Shown here: positions 45,287 to 57,160 of the stretch, one piece after another | Numbering within the stretch: the stretch's first letter is position 1 | Layout: each line of letters starts with the position of its first letter | DNA from: Platanthera guangdongensis | Taxonomy: Eukaryota; Streptophyta; Magnoliopsida; Asparagales; Orchidaceae | Assembly (NCBI GenBank): GCA_039583875.1 | Contig: CM077164.1 | Span: 70,649,628 to 70,713,627 of the forward strand | Length of the DNA: 64,000 nt | Direction: 5' to 3' | Notes under the pieces: model-generated | What the model was told of the DNA's origin: nothing | The model's input: the letters and a program-made list of their open reading frames with translations, nothing else | Database searches by the model: none | Program-made: the position numbers and the translations under genes

Positions 45287-46507
45287 TGTTGTCGGAACCG
45301 GACAAGATTAGCTCCTCGCGGCGGTATATGTTTTCCTTGGTGGACAAGGTTAGCTCCGCGCGAGTTGGAGATGTTTTCCTTGGTGCGCGGAAACGCTGCA
45401 GTACAAATGATGGACTAGGGTGAATTTGTCTTGGTTTGTGTTGTTCCAAGGCGTGGCTAGGTCTCCGTGGTCGGCTGGCTATCCCGTGACGTTCACGTCA
45501 TGTGTGGAGAGTGTCCCGGCGAGACTAGTCCCCTTCTGTGTGACTGACGAGAATGCCAAGCATGGGGACAAACCCGGGCAATGAGGCCATTAGCGGGTGG
45601 GGTCCGACAAGGCTTCTTAGAATCGGTCAGTTTTGTGTTTGTTAGAATCCTGACATGAGACGTCAGATCTTGTAGGCAAGCCCGGGGTTTGAGACCTTGA
45701 GCGGGTGGGGCCTTGACAAGAATTCCATGAGGCGGCCTGTGAGCCGTTGGGGGAAATGGTGACCCCTTTGTTTGCGGCTTTATGCTAATGGGGAATCAAT
45801 GAGAACCCATATGATGTGATGATGTGCTATATGCATACGAGTTAGGGTGCCTTGGGTGAAACCCGGGTTATTGCATACATGATTGCATAAGTAGGCCCTT
45901 TTTATATTATGCTCAACCAGTAGAGAACATGTATGATGTATGTGACATCCAAGCCTGTTTTCCATAGTTGCTTTTCTTGCTTATGGTTATTGCCTACGAA
46001 GTGCTAACTTGCAGGTTGGAGGGGTACCCCGGGGTCCGTTAGGGGCGGCCGGGAGGAGATGTGTTGTTGCACAGTTTGAGGTCAGCATTTGCTGACCCAC
46101 GTTACTAATAAATTTTTCAGGGCAAGGATCGCATGCAGGAGCTAGCTAGCCGGCCAGAAAGGCCTAAGCCTCATGAAGTGTTTTTCTCTTTTGTAGCCCT
46201 ACTTATGAGTTGTTATGTTTGAGACTCTTGTTGTCCGGCTTGCATGCCGAGGTAGACTAGGAGTGCTGAGCACATTCATGATTGATGTATTATTTGTTTT
46301 TGGACACTTGATGTAAGGCCTTAAGGCCATTTGTTTTACCTTTTAGTGGTGGATAACTTCTAGTCCTGTTCTGTTTCCGATGTGTTGTGCAAAGAGTTTT
46401 GAGTGTGGGTAGCTATATCAACTTTTAATACTAAAGCTGTGGCGTCCGTATGTTGTGGGGCCCCGGCCGGACCCATATTATACGTTCATTACAGGGGAGG
46501 TGTTACA
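45287..46507 (+). repeat. Element D 3' LTR, right part
   Basis: Continuation of 30033-31299 after element F. It ends GGGGAGGTGTTACA, pairing with the TGTAACACCCC at the LTR start as terminal inverted repeats. The total LTR is about 2.49 kb. No gene. Confidence 0.88.
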
Positions 46508-49500
46508 ATTTCTCTGCCCAACACCAGCTGGCCGACCTCCTCACTTCATTCCAGAGGAAAATGGGGGCTGTGTGCCACTTGGCAGCAGGGGCGGAGCAAC
46601 CAAGGCTGAGCCCGAGCTCACCTTGGTTGTATCTCCCCATATACTCCACCTCAGCCCCAAATAACCTCACCAATAGCTTCAGGAGGTAGAAAGGAATCGA
46701 AATCGAGTGCTGGAACATGGAAAACGGTGGAGAATCAAGCATTCGGGGTGGAGCTCATCGGCGCACCACCACCATGGCAAATCGCCGCCTGACCCGCAGC
46801 CAAGCCGCAATCCAGGTCCGTTTCGCCGCCCCTCTACCTGTACTAGAATTCTAGATCCATTTAGGGAGATATCGGGCTCAATCGAGCCCGATGCCATAAG
46901 AGGAAAATGCGAAAATTCGGGTTTTTTCTTCTTGCTCGGGTTCGCCGGAGGAGCCAACTCCGGCGGCCCCACCGCCGGGAAACGCTAGCCCCCACCTTAG
47001 CGAAGGTGGTGGCGACATCCGCCGGCGGTGGTGGTGGCTCAGCTGGCCGGAAACCGCCAGCAAACATCGCCCAGGAAAAATGAATCTCGGCCTTTGATCC
47101 ATTGGAGAAGATGAACGGATTCCGTTCATTTACGCTTTAAGATTCGTGCAGATTTATTAATATGAATTAATTTCAAGGTGATGAATAGTATAGATTCTGT
47201 CACAAAACTACAGTCATTTTGCATGTTCTTTTTAGGCCTCTTAGATGCATTTACAGAAACTGATCCCTGAATGAAAAATGTAGCCTTGCCTGTTACCTTT
47301 AATTAGACATCTTAATCATTAACTTTGGTCCAGTATTCTGGCCTGTAGGACATTTCTCCTAGGACTGGTCCTAGACTAGGGCAGAAATTCATTTGGATGC
47401 CCCAGTCAAACCAGCAATCACCATGGCCCCACATTTTGGGAACATGCATGATTATGGCATACCTAGCCCCTGACAAAATTTAGAAATTTATGAAATAAGT
47501 TTTCCTATAGTTTTGGTCATAATTTCAAAATGTAAATAAATAAAATATATGGAGTTATATGACTCCTCATGACCCCAAATTTTGGGGGTGGGTCCTTGGG
47601 AACACCATTAGAGCATGATAAAAATTTCAGCACTTTTGGATCACTGCATGATGGGAAAATCCACTTGCATGTGTTGGTGTACATATTGCCTTGGGTGCTA
47701 ATAGCAATAGTTTAAATATTGTGTATTCAGCCTAATGGGGGCATTCAAAAATCTTGGATTTGTTTACAGTGGTTCATTAGGGTAAATTTCACCCCTCAGA
47801 TTAATTATGAGATTTTTGGAATCACAAATCCCATTAATTGGAATTTTTTTAAATATAGCTCCTTTTGAAAATAAATTTGAAAAATAGGTTTTCCTCAAGC
47901 ACAAATCCTCAAACTTTGCCAAGATGTAGATAAGGTTACATTTGACTTAGGAAAATTTGATCTTTCTGTTTGAAGAACTTTTGGAATAAAATATCTTCAA
48001 ATGCCCATTTTACCCTTATATCATTTATTCTTGAATTGATGGATATGCACCTCAGAAAAATTTGGAAATAATTCTAGTGCTGTAAAATTGTACTATTAGT
48101 CTTGCATAATTGTTTCAGAATTAATGGGTGTATTGATAGTTTTTAAATTAATATAATGACATTTTTGGTAAATATGTAAGAATGGAAATTGATGGGCCAT
48201 TACACAATAAAAGTTGATGAAACTCTGCCAATAGTCATAAATTAATGTTTTATATGTTCTGTAATTTTTCTGGAATTTTGGATTACATATTACCTGTACT
48301 TCATTTGGAAAATGGAAATTATGTGAATTTGGTATTAAATAAAGAATTGGTATAAATAATCAAAGGAAAATTATGAAACTCTGTAGACAGTAATAGTTTA
48401 TCATTATACAACTCAAGAAAAATTACCTAGGTCAGTGGATGATAAATCATACTACTTCATGTGTAAAGTGACCTAGTAATTAATTCAAAAGATTTAATTA
48501 AGGGATTATTTGGCCAAGAAAAATTATGTGAACCCATAGGATAGTTCCCTTAGCCCATACCAACCTAGGATAAAAATTTAGGGGCAAGATGCCTTAAGGA
48601 TTGGAAGATTCCATTTTTAGGGTAATAATAGGACATGGTCTGCATATAACATAAATAAGTCTTGCCTTAGGGGTACCAGAGGATTGATTATCGGAAGAAA
48701 TAAGAGAGTGAAATATGAATAATCCCTGGTGGGTAGTATGGTCTTAGTGATGGGGTTAAAAGTGCAAGTCTTTAGGTAGCAACAGGAGTGGGGGTCGACG
48801 GAAGACCGTCGGTTTTTCGGTAACACCTTAAGTCACTAGGGTTGTTCCAGAGCAACAAAGAGAGCTGGGGTGAAACATGGGTAGCCATCAACTAAAGTAA
48901 ATATCCTTGCGAAAGGGAACGCTGGGCGCAATCCCAACACAGTTCCTGGTGCCCCTTGAGAGCCCTTCACAGGGAATACCGGGGGCAGTCCTGGGATTAA
49001 CCTTAAATCACTAAGTATAATAACCCGTAGACAAGAGTAGTCTAATAGGTTAGGACATTTGTTGTACCTTCTCGCCCGTGTAGGGTTGGAGAGATTCATG
49101 ATATATGCTCGCCCGTTCAGGGTTTGAGGGAGTTGGTATAAAGGCACTAATGTGCGTTCTCACCCGGGTTGGGTTTGAGGGTTTTCAGGACGGGTTTGGT
49201 CCTGCGAGCGGAAGGCTCGGAGTAAAATACTTGCATGTGCATAAATCTAGTGGCGGGGCATGCGGTACTGGCCGTTCGTCACACCGATGGCAGTACGGTG
49301 CACCAGGCAGTTGTGAGGGTTAGAGGGGCCAGTGGGTTGTTTTACACTGCGGTCTGGAGGACGACCCCCGATAACGCACATCCGACCCAACAAGACTGAC
49401 AGGTTGTCAGCAAAGTACGTACGCGAGACTCTAGAGTGCACCTTAGACGTGTACAGAGGCGTATGAGAGGGGTCTAAGGCTTGGTAGTGTGGATACCGGT

Positions 49501-50518
49501 CTAGAAGCGGAGACGCCAGCTCCGCTGCTGCCGTAGCCACAGCGGTGGTACCCGAGAGTGATGCTAGCTCTCAAAAAGTGGGAACTAAAGGTCTGTGATC
49601 ACAGAGTCGTTGTGTGTGAGTTGCACTTGCCTGTGCATGAAATTGCATCATAACATTCATTCATATTAGGTCATACGCTTCATAGATACTTATCATACAA
49701 ATTAGTATGAGATCTTTTATATGATAAGTTAAACTTCCTGGAAATCCTAACTTATATATTTGTATGAGCATTTATATAAGTTAGGGTACTTTTGTGATGA
49801 TAGTATAGTGGTAGAATAGTTTAATTACTTGCTCTTACTGCTGCTCTTTACTTCTTTTACTGCACTGCTCTTACTTACTACTTGTACTATATTTAGAACT
49901 GCTAGAGTAGCTCAATATTACGTATTACAACTGCTAGTTAGATTCTGTCACATGCTTCCACTTTTGCTACCCCTTGTTGTCCTCCCGCTCGGTGCCTAGG
50001 AGCTGCGGGGCGAGGTGCGAAGGAAACGACTTAGTATTTTTGACTAATGGTCGGTGACCATACTATTTTTAGGAGCCCGTGGAGATGGAACATCAGCACG
50101 TCGAGGAGGCAGGACTTGAGGAGCAGATACCGCTTCAGTAGACTACTACCACTACTGTGCGTCCTCAGGTGGGACGAGTTCTGATGTATTAGTGTAGCTT
50201 CCGTTTTTATTTTGAGAGAGAGTGGATTTGATGTACCGGGCATAAGCCCTTATTACTCTTTCTTTTGTACTCTTCTGTGGACTATATTGTTGTACCATTC
50301 ATTTCATATATATGATTGCACTATGTGACTTGTGGACTAGTAGATTTATATACTGCTTTACTTCTTCTTCTCATATTGGCCTACAGGTTAAATGATCGTA
50401 CTAGCCGGCAGGATCGGCGTGTTGCGGTGTCGACTAACCCGTGCGTTAGTGCCACCGTAAGACGGCGGTTCTGGGCATAAGACCCGGTAGCCTCCTTGGT
50501 AAAAGGGGGGGTCTTACA
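46508..50518 (+). repeat. Element C 5' LTR, 5' end missing
   Basis: Homologous in reverse to B's LTR and ends GGGGTCTTACA at 50518. The divergence from B, with many substitutions and indels, is far greater than between the LTR pairs of A, E or F. No gene seen; the open frames are unrelated to known proteins. Confidence 0.87.
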
Positions 50519-50521
50519 AAT

Positions 50522-50529
50522 TGGTATCA
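50522..50529 (+). promoter_or_regulatory. Element C primer-binding site
   Basis: TGGTATCA, three bases after the LTR end, followed by CTTGAAC exactly as in element B. Only eight bases match the initiator-Met tRNA. Confidence 0.65.
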
Positions 50530-50701
50530 CTTGAACAACGATCATATGAGAAAGAAATCCACAACATGGGACCACCCCTCCCGAACATTAGTTTGCGGAC
50601 AAACTATGCAGCGGAAGCAGTGGTGTGCCCATGTGCAAAAGTCACATAAATGGTCCACAAAGTACAATGAGTTAGGCCAGTTTTATTTTAACCTTACCTT
50701 T

Positions 50702-51814
50702 ATGCAACCTCCACAGGTCGCCGTGCCGTAAAATGTGGCTCCTCCCCCTCCAGCTGCCACTCCATTCCTACATACGGAGATGGGGCAGACTTTGACGATG
50801 ATTCTGGATGCCTTCAGATCCCAGCAAGTCCCGGCTCCACAGCCAAATCCGGGGTCGAGCTGGCTGAGTGCATTCAAGAGCCTGTCCCCACCGACGTACC
50901 GTAGGACAGAGGATGCGGTAAAGACGGAGGAATGGCTGGAGGCCATACACGAGATCTTAGCAGGCATCAGCTGCCCGGTCGGCGAGGCAGTACCTCTAGC
51001 CACCTATGCACAGAGGCTCATGCGAAGAGATGGTGGAAATCAGTGTGGGAGTCTACATATGCGGACTTTGAGCTGTCAGAGATATCATGGGAGGAGTTTG
51101 GCGATGTATTTCTGGAGCACTTCGTCTCTGCTACGGACAGAGATGCCTTGAAGGAGAGGTTTTTGAACCTCAGGCAGGGGACTAGATCGGTGATCGAGTA
51201 TCAAAGAGAGTTCTCTCATTTGGCCAGGTTCGCAGGGATTCAGGATACCGATGATAGGAGGTATGCCAAGAGGTTCTACCGGGGCCTCAGGGACGATTTG
51301 AGGCAGGCCTTGCTGTTCATTTCTCATGGCACATCTAGGCAGATCATCGAGATGGCAAAGAAGCTGGAGGCTGACCAGCTGATGGTGCGAGCCGGAGGGA
51401 AGAGACAATTTGATGGGTCGACATCAGGAGAGAGCAGCAGGGGCTCTCAGAGAGGCATGACTATCGGATACAAGAAGGGTGGGGGACGTCGTCGTCCCAA
51501 CTTCAGGCAGGAGCAGTGGCCTCCTCCAGCATTGGCTCCCCCACTTCTACAGATGCATGATTCGAGGAGACAGGATGACCGAGGCCACCAACAGGTAGTT
51601 TGTTACGGATGCCGCCAGCCCGGGCACATTAGGTCGGAGTGCCCGCATCGATTCCATCCTCCTCCTCCTCCTCCACCTCCAGTGGCCCCAGTACAGCAAG
51701 GCCGAGGCCGAGGACGAGGCCGAGGCCGGGGATATCACGGCAGGAGACGCGAGCAGGAGCAGATATACGCCTTGGACCTCACAGAGCAGAGGAACCCCGA
51801 GGAGGTTATCACAG
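50702..51814 (+). pseudogene. Element C gag, stop and frameshift
   Basis: Starts at ATG 50702, matching B's Gag start. Codon 10 (50729-50731) is TAA where B has CAA. A one-base deletion relative to B near 51006-51014 then shifts the frame (in the stretch B encodes as ATSVLEAHAKRW). From about 51015 the Gag core (YADFELSEISWEEF and on) and the CCHC knuckle CYGCRQPGHIRSEC are again as in B, ending EEVITG at the intron donor. Confidence 0.9.
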
Positions 51815-51911
51815 GTACTTAAAGTTAATTATTAAATTTCTTGAATTTTCAATTATATATAGTACCTGGAACTATAGGATAACAGTTAATTTTAACGTAA
51901 ACAAACCTCAG
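51815..51911 (+). other. Intron between gag and protease in element C
   Basis: 97 nt, donor ACAG|GTACTTAA, acceptor AACCTCAG|GC, AT-rich, with the same early TAA as in B. It is six bases shorter than B's intron (difference in a TA run) and visibly more diverged than the flanking exons, while both splice sites, the stop and the tract before the acceptor are kept. Confidence 0.8.
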
Positions 51912-53301
51912 GCATAGTTATGATCAGCGGCAAGCCCGTTCATACTCTCTTCGACACGGGTGCTTCGCACTCGTTCGTATCCGAGGCCTTCATCGACGGA
52001 CTCGAAGGCGTGGAGAGGTTTCCTGGACTAGAGATGAGGGTGTGTCTACCCGATGGGTCAGAGCTGCGGACCACTGCACATTGTGATATGGAGGCCGAGA
52101 TTGGCGGCAAGGCATTTGAGGCGCCAGCAACTATTCTGAAGCTGCAGGACTTCGACTTGATTTTGGGCATGACATGGCTACATCGAAACCATGCTCAGAT
52201 AGATTGTCCGTCCAGGAGGATCACGCTAAGGCATGGCGACTCTCATGTTATCATTGAAGGTATTCAGCCTATCTGCCACCTATTGTTATCTTCTGTACAG
52301 GCTGTGAAGGCCCACGAGCAGGGTGAAGAAGTTTATCTTATCTGTTTTGAGATGGTGGGAGCAGAGACGACTATTTCAGATATTCCGGTGGTCCGGGATT
52401 TCTCCGACGTATTCCCGGAGAAATTGCCCGGGCTACCACCTGCTAGAGACTTGGATTTCAGGATTCAACTAGTACCGAGAGCTGAACCGGTTAACGGTCC
52501 GTAATACCTATCCTCTGCCTCGGATAGATGAGTTATTTGACCAGCTGCAGGGAGCCTTCTAGTTCTCCAAGCTAGATTTGCGATCCGGTTACTACCAGCT
52601 CCGTATCAGGGAAGAGGACATACCGAAGACGACATTCAGTTCACGCTATGGTTTATACGAGTTCACGGTGATGCCTTTTGGGCTCACGAATGCCCCTGCC
52701 GCATTCATGAGTCTAATGAACCGTGTATTCGAGCCCTTCTTAAACCGCTTCGTGATTGTATTCATCGACGACATTCTTATATATTCTCGGACTCAGGAGG
52801 AGCATACAGAGCACCTGGCGCAGGTCTTGCAGTGGCTGAGGGAGTCCCAGATGTACGCAAAATTTTCAAAGTGCCAGTTCTGGCTGCAGGAGGTGGCTTT
52901 CCTGGGGCACACGATCAGTGGGGCTGGATTAGCAGTGGAACCATCCAAGATAGAGACAGTGAGGGATTGGCCACGGCCGAAGACCGCATCTGACATTCGC
53001 AGTTTCTTGGGACTAGCAGGGTATTATCGCAAGTTTGTGGAGGGATTCTCGAGGATAGCACTCCCCCTCACGTCCTTGACGAAGAAGGACGCAGATTTTG
53101 TTTGGTCAGAGCGGTGCGAGACGGCTTTTCAGGAGCTGAAGGACCGACTCAACTCATCCCCCATTCTTGCGCTTCCATCCGGGAGCGAAGGATTCCAGAT
53201 CTACACGGACGCCTCTTACCAGGGGATGGGTGCAGTCCTGATGCAGCATGGACATGTTATTGCTTATGCTTCAAGACAGTTGAAGAAGTATGAGCATAAT
53301 T
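51912..53301 (+). pseudogene. Element C pro-pol, truncated
   Basis: The protease ([13 protein letters not shown]) and linker follow B closely to about 52490. About 180 bp present in B (pre-RT to early RT) are then deleted with GAGC shared at the breakpoints, shifting the frame. A TAG at 52560-52562 replaces a Trp codon seen in B. Reverse transcriptase resumes ([22 protein letters not shown]) and RNase H runs to [12 protein letters not shown], where element G begins. Integrase is absent. Confidence 0.9.
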
Positions 53302-54582
53302 TGTAAGACCCCTCCTCCCCGGATCCCAAAACACGGCACGAAGGGGGAGTCTTATGCCCGGAACAGCCGCCTTGCGGTAGCATTAGCACACGGGCTAACC
53401 TGTACCACAAGATGCCTATTCCGCCGGCTACAACCATATCAATATAAATGCCAACCCAACCAAAAAAATAAGCAAGAGAAGTCAAAATCCACACTAAATA
53501 TATAATGTCCAAAACATCAATAATGAGAAGCTAAACATGCTTCTACAAAATATCAGAGTACAGCTAATCATTGCCCAAACGGGCTACATCAGAGTAATCA
53601 AAATACTAACATCAGTAACCGACGGTATCGACGGCACCGTCACATCAGGCCCTGTCGTCCTGGCCTGGCTATCCTGCTGCGTAGTCTGTGGCTGCTCTAC
53701 CTGCGGCGTGACCTCCTAAAAAGGAAGACGTAGCAACCGTTAGTCGAAACGACTAAGTGGTTTCACATCCGCTCCCCCGGCGACTCCTCGGCACCGGGCG
53801 GAGAAAAGGAACAAGAGTATAGTATATAACAAGTATGCAAGTAAAGGAGTATAAGCATGTGGCAAGGTACATGAATATAATGTATAATCTAGCAGTTCTA
53901 CAAGCTAACATCATATAACAACAGGTGTAAGGAAATCTACAGCAGGAAAGTAACTTAACTTATAAGAATGCCCATACAAACTTATAAGTTAAGGATCAGT
54001 TTACATAAAGTCAACCTCTCATCGTATAGGAGTGCCCATACAAACTTATACGATGAGGATCTTGTTGTGCAATGTTATGAAATGCTATGAATGCTATGCA
54101 ATGACTCACCCATGCACACCCATGCAATTGCTATGTCGACACAGACTATAGTTCCCACTTTTCGAGCAGGTAGCTAACCTCTCAGGCATCAGCCTCCGTG
54201 GCCAGGCGGTGACAGTAGAACGGGCACTTCTACTACTAGGCGGGTATCACACTACTTCACCTAGGCCTCCGTATGCCTCAACGCTAAGAACACAACAGCG
54301 GAGCCCATACGTACTATGGCCCAGCGGGGTCTTGGGTAGATGTGCACCAAGAACACAGCCCGAACTGGCCTTGTGTGACCTGGAAGGGGCCTCAGAAGAA
54401 AGCACGAGGACACAGCCCAACCGTTCACATGGCCGGAGGGGCCTCGGGACGTGAACACCGAGGACACAGCCCAAACCGACCAAGTCTAACTGCCAACTCC
54501 CGTCGGTGTGACGACTGGCGAGCCCGTAGACCTGCCACACTATCCTTAACCCAGGATTACGACACCGCGTGTCGACTCACAC
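53302..54582 (-). repeat. Element G: partial Tekay-like LTR
   Basis: The plus strand begins TGTAAGACCCC (LTR end GGGGTCTTACA on the minus strand). It aligns in order with B's LTR end: CTTATGCCCGGAACAGCCGCC, then a block with GTCGAAACGACTAAGTGG, and CTTATAAGAATGCCCATACAA at matching spacing, but it is clearly a different subfamily. It is cut at 54582 by element H. The remainder may lie beyond the window. Confidence 0.75.
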
Positions 54583-55546
54583 TGTTGAAACCGGAATCCG
54601 GCCTCTTGTGGAGTTCGACCCTTGGGGAAGGGGTGGTCTCGCGCCTACTTCGCTCCTGCGAGAAAAATAACGAAAGAGATAAGAAAGAACAGACCCAAGG
54701 GCTCGGCAGGGAGGTCCCACGACAAACCCGGAAGATCTCTGAGCGCTTCCCCTCCTTAGCCAGAAGCCGAGCTAAGGTACCCTCAGAGAGCACTTGAGAA
54801 TGAGAGTAAGGAGGCACTCAAAGCGTGCCCTCTGAGGTACCCCTTGGGTCCTATTTATAGTTTTTTGGAATCTGAACTGCCAATAACCAGAAGGACTGAC
54901 CTGAAAATACCAAAAAGCCCCTGGTTGGGTCTGCCAACAGCCAAACTCCGCTGTTCTGATGGGCTATGCGCAGTCCAACCTGGTCTGCCAACAGCGAGGC
55001 TCCGCTGTCCTGAGTAGCTATTCGCACCCACGGGGAGTCAGCTCGCCTCCAACCCCCCTCCGCGGGAGGCGAGCGCGACCTGGCTCTCGTGGCTCGCCTA
55101 TCCTCCCTGGGCGAGCGCGAGCCGGGCCGTCGCGACCTGCCTGTCTGCTGCCGGGCGGACCGGCAGCCAGGTCGCGTGTGGGGGGTTGGCCGGCGGCCAC
55201 CGCGACCCCCCGATCGACTCGCTGGTCGCGGGTCGCCAAACTCATCTGCTTTGGCCAAGGACTCTTCGCGCGACCCGCTCGCTCGCCTCGCCGGCTCGCT
55301 CGCCTGAAATGGGCGGGAGCGGGCCAGCCCTTCTGCCGTATATCTGTTTCGCCAGTTGGGTGCGGGTCGCGGGACCAGGGCTGCTCGACCTCCCTGGCGG
55401 GACCCGCTCGCCGGACACGGGGTTGTACACAATCCCCGCTCTTTTTGAGCTTGATTCAAGCTCGGAAAGAATCATCCAACCCGCGTGTTCGGCGAGCATT
55501 GTGCTGAGCTGGCAGGGAATCTTCTGGTGGGGCCCCACTGTCCGGC
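54583..55546 (-). repeat. Element H 3' LTR, outer part
   Basis: Very GC-rich sequence with no gene, ending just before the TATA box of the first antisense gene. The block 55420-55500 recurs as a relic at 14935-15040. The LTR may stop near here or extend to 56992, where a minus-strand purine tract abuts TG. Confidence 0.55.
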
Positions 55547-55554
55547 TATAAATA
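55547..55554 (+). promoter_or_regulatory. TATA box of the first antisense gene in H
   Basis: TATAAATA, 70 bases before the ATG at 55624, at a spacing that allows a short 5' leader. Confidence 0.6.
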
Positions 55555-55623
55555 CATACCGCTGACCCCTGGAGGAGGCTCCCCAGGTCCCTTCATTTTC
55601 TTTGAGCAGACTTTAGTCTCTCG

Positions 55624-56593
55624 ATGCCGGTCAGCGAAGATGTGCGAGCTCGCCTGGCGGCAGCGGGCCTGAAGACTCAGGAGGAGGCCCTCGAGGCCGC
55701 CCCTTGGCTAGCGCGTGGGTCTCCCGACCCTCTCTTTAGGCCGGCGAAGGGAAAGATTGTTAGGCGGTCTCCGGCGGGCGAATGTCCGGGCTCCAGCTCG
55801 GCGGCGGCTGTCGAGGTCGTCCCTGGGGTACGTGACCTTCCGCGGATTATTGCTGTACCTCTGATCTTTTGTTTTGCAGGCAATTCCTTTGAAGAGGTGG
55901 GGAACGGGGGAGAGGATTGCCCCCTCGCTTGTCGCCTGAGAGGGTTGCTAGTTCCCCAGGTCTGGACCGCCCACCTCCGGAAACCCCCCGCCCGCCGGCT
56001 TCCCACGGACTGGGAAAATCTCTCGAGACTCTCGAGGGAGAAACCTTTCAGGGTCGGCCGGGCTCCTCTCGCCCATCCGTCGGTGCGGGCGACGTGCCAA
56101 CCCCTGGTGAGCTGGTATTTACCGTTGGCTTTGTCCTTGTTCGCTCCTTCTGACTCGCCCGTTTGTAGGCTATAACAGGGCCTCCTCCGAAACTGAGACG
56201 AGCGAAGGGTATTCGCCTCCGCCCAACATGGACAATGTCTCTAATTACTTGGGTGACCCGACCGATGCGGCGGGGATGAAGAGGCAGGTGACGCGGCTGT
56301 TCCAAAAACACACGCTGCTGCTGCAGGAGATCGTGAAGAGGGTCGATGAAGACAAGGCCGAGACCGAGGCCCGGCTCGCGGCCTTGGAGGGACCTCCACG
56401 CGCAGCGGAGGACGACGATGTCACTTCACCGGGCGTGCATATAACGCGAGCCGAGGGGCATCTTAGGAGCGCCACAGAGCAGATCGGCCTGGCTCAGCGG
56501 GAACTGGTGGCGGTTCGCGATTACCACGACCCTCGCGTGCCGCCGCGATCGGGAACGAAGCGGCGACACAGGTGGAAGTGGGTCGAGTACTGA
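55624..56593 (+). CDS. First antisense gene of element H, three exons, unknown function
   Basis: Proposed exons 55624-55827, 55880-56106 and 56169-56593. Intron 1 (GTACGT...TTTTGCAG, 52 nt) and intron 2 (GTGAGC...GTTTGTAG, 62 nt) both have good sites; intron 2 joins in phase 1 to give PTPG then YNRASSETETSEGYSPPP. The product would have an N-terminus MPVSEDVRARLAAAGLKTQ, a Pro/Arg-rich middle and a C-terminal helical, probably coiled-coil part (QKHTLLLQEIVKRVDEDKAE). A one-base surplus near 55916 breaks exon 2, so this copy may be defective. I recognise no family. A TATA box precedes it and T-rich sequence follows the stop. Confidence 0.5.
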
Positions 56594-57035
56594 TCCAGCC
56601 TTCTGCCCCCCGCTCGCGGGATACCGCGGGGTTGCTGTTATTCCCAAGTTGTCTTGTATTTGTAACCACTTGCGACTCTTTTTGCCCGCCTGAGGGCCTA
56701 ACTTTTTACTGCTGAGGTTTATTGAAAATATCATGCTGTTGCTCTTGCTTTCTGCGGGCGGGTTAAGGGAACGATCCGCTCTTCGCCTCGTTGATCGGGG
56801 CGAGGGCGAGCCGAGGAGCTCGCCAGACGGGAGCCTCCCGACTTCGCGCGGAATCCCGGGCGGGTGCGGGCCGAGACTCGCCCGCTCGGGTCTTCCGCGG
56901 ACGCGGCCGGGCGAGACCCGCGCCTGATCGGCCTTTGGGGTGCGGTTGCGCGCGGGGAAGTCGAACCGTCGGACTGATTTTTGCTATCTGCACCCCCTCT
57001 TTTCGGCGGGAAGTTTCCCTCCCTTTCTCTTCCCC
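56594..57035. other. Interval between the two antisense genes, with candidate polypurine tract
   Basis: 3' end of the first gene (T-rich, TTTATTGAAAA near 56720), then GC-rich sequence with no gene. At 56993-57003 the plus strand has CCCCCTCTTTTC after CTGCA, so the minus strand reads a 12-base purine tract followed by TGCAGATAGC. This is the best-looking 3' LTR start in the element and would make the LTR 54583-56992. Confidence 0.45.
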
Positions 57036-57043
57036 TATAAATA
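57036..57043 (+). promoter_or_regulatory. TATA box of the second antisense gene in H
   Basis: TATAAATA followed by GGCC, after a CCCTTTCTCTTCCCC pyrimidine stretch and about 120 bases before the ATG at 57161. A textbook plant core promoter. Confidence 0.65.
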
Positions 57044-57160
57044 GGCCTTGCCGGCTCTTCTTTCCTCACCGATTCCAAACGTCCTCTCGCTTCCTCTTTC
57101 CCGCGAAGTACGGCTCGCGCTCGCCTTCTGGATCTGTCTCGCACGCTCGGCGGCGATCTG

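Larger units (their letters stand above)
26896..46507 (+). mobile_element. Element D: Tekay/Del-like Ty3/gypsy retrotransposon, 5' half lost
   Basis: Plus-strand element whose remaining part begins in the pre-RT part of pol, right against the LTR of element B, and runs through RT, RNase H and integrase to a 3' LTR. That LTR is split by element F (31300-45281). After the LTR end (GGTGTTACA at 46507) the sequence is element C's LTR, so D sits in C. Its 5' LTR, gag and protease are absent. Confidence 0.87.
46508..53301 (+). mobile_element. Element C: Tekay/Del-like retrotransposon, same family as B
   Basis: Plus-strand element with most of its 5' LTR (46508-50518), primer site, gag, gag-pro intron and pol up to RNase H, where element G cuts it at 53301. 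Its LTR is cut on the left by element D; about 660 bp of LTR start are missing by comparison with B. It is the oldest readable element of this nest, since D and G both lie in it. Confidence 0.88.
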
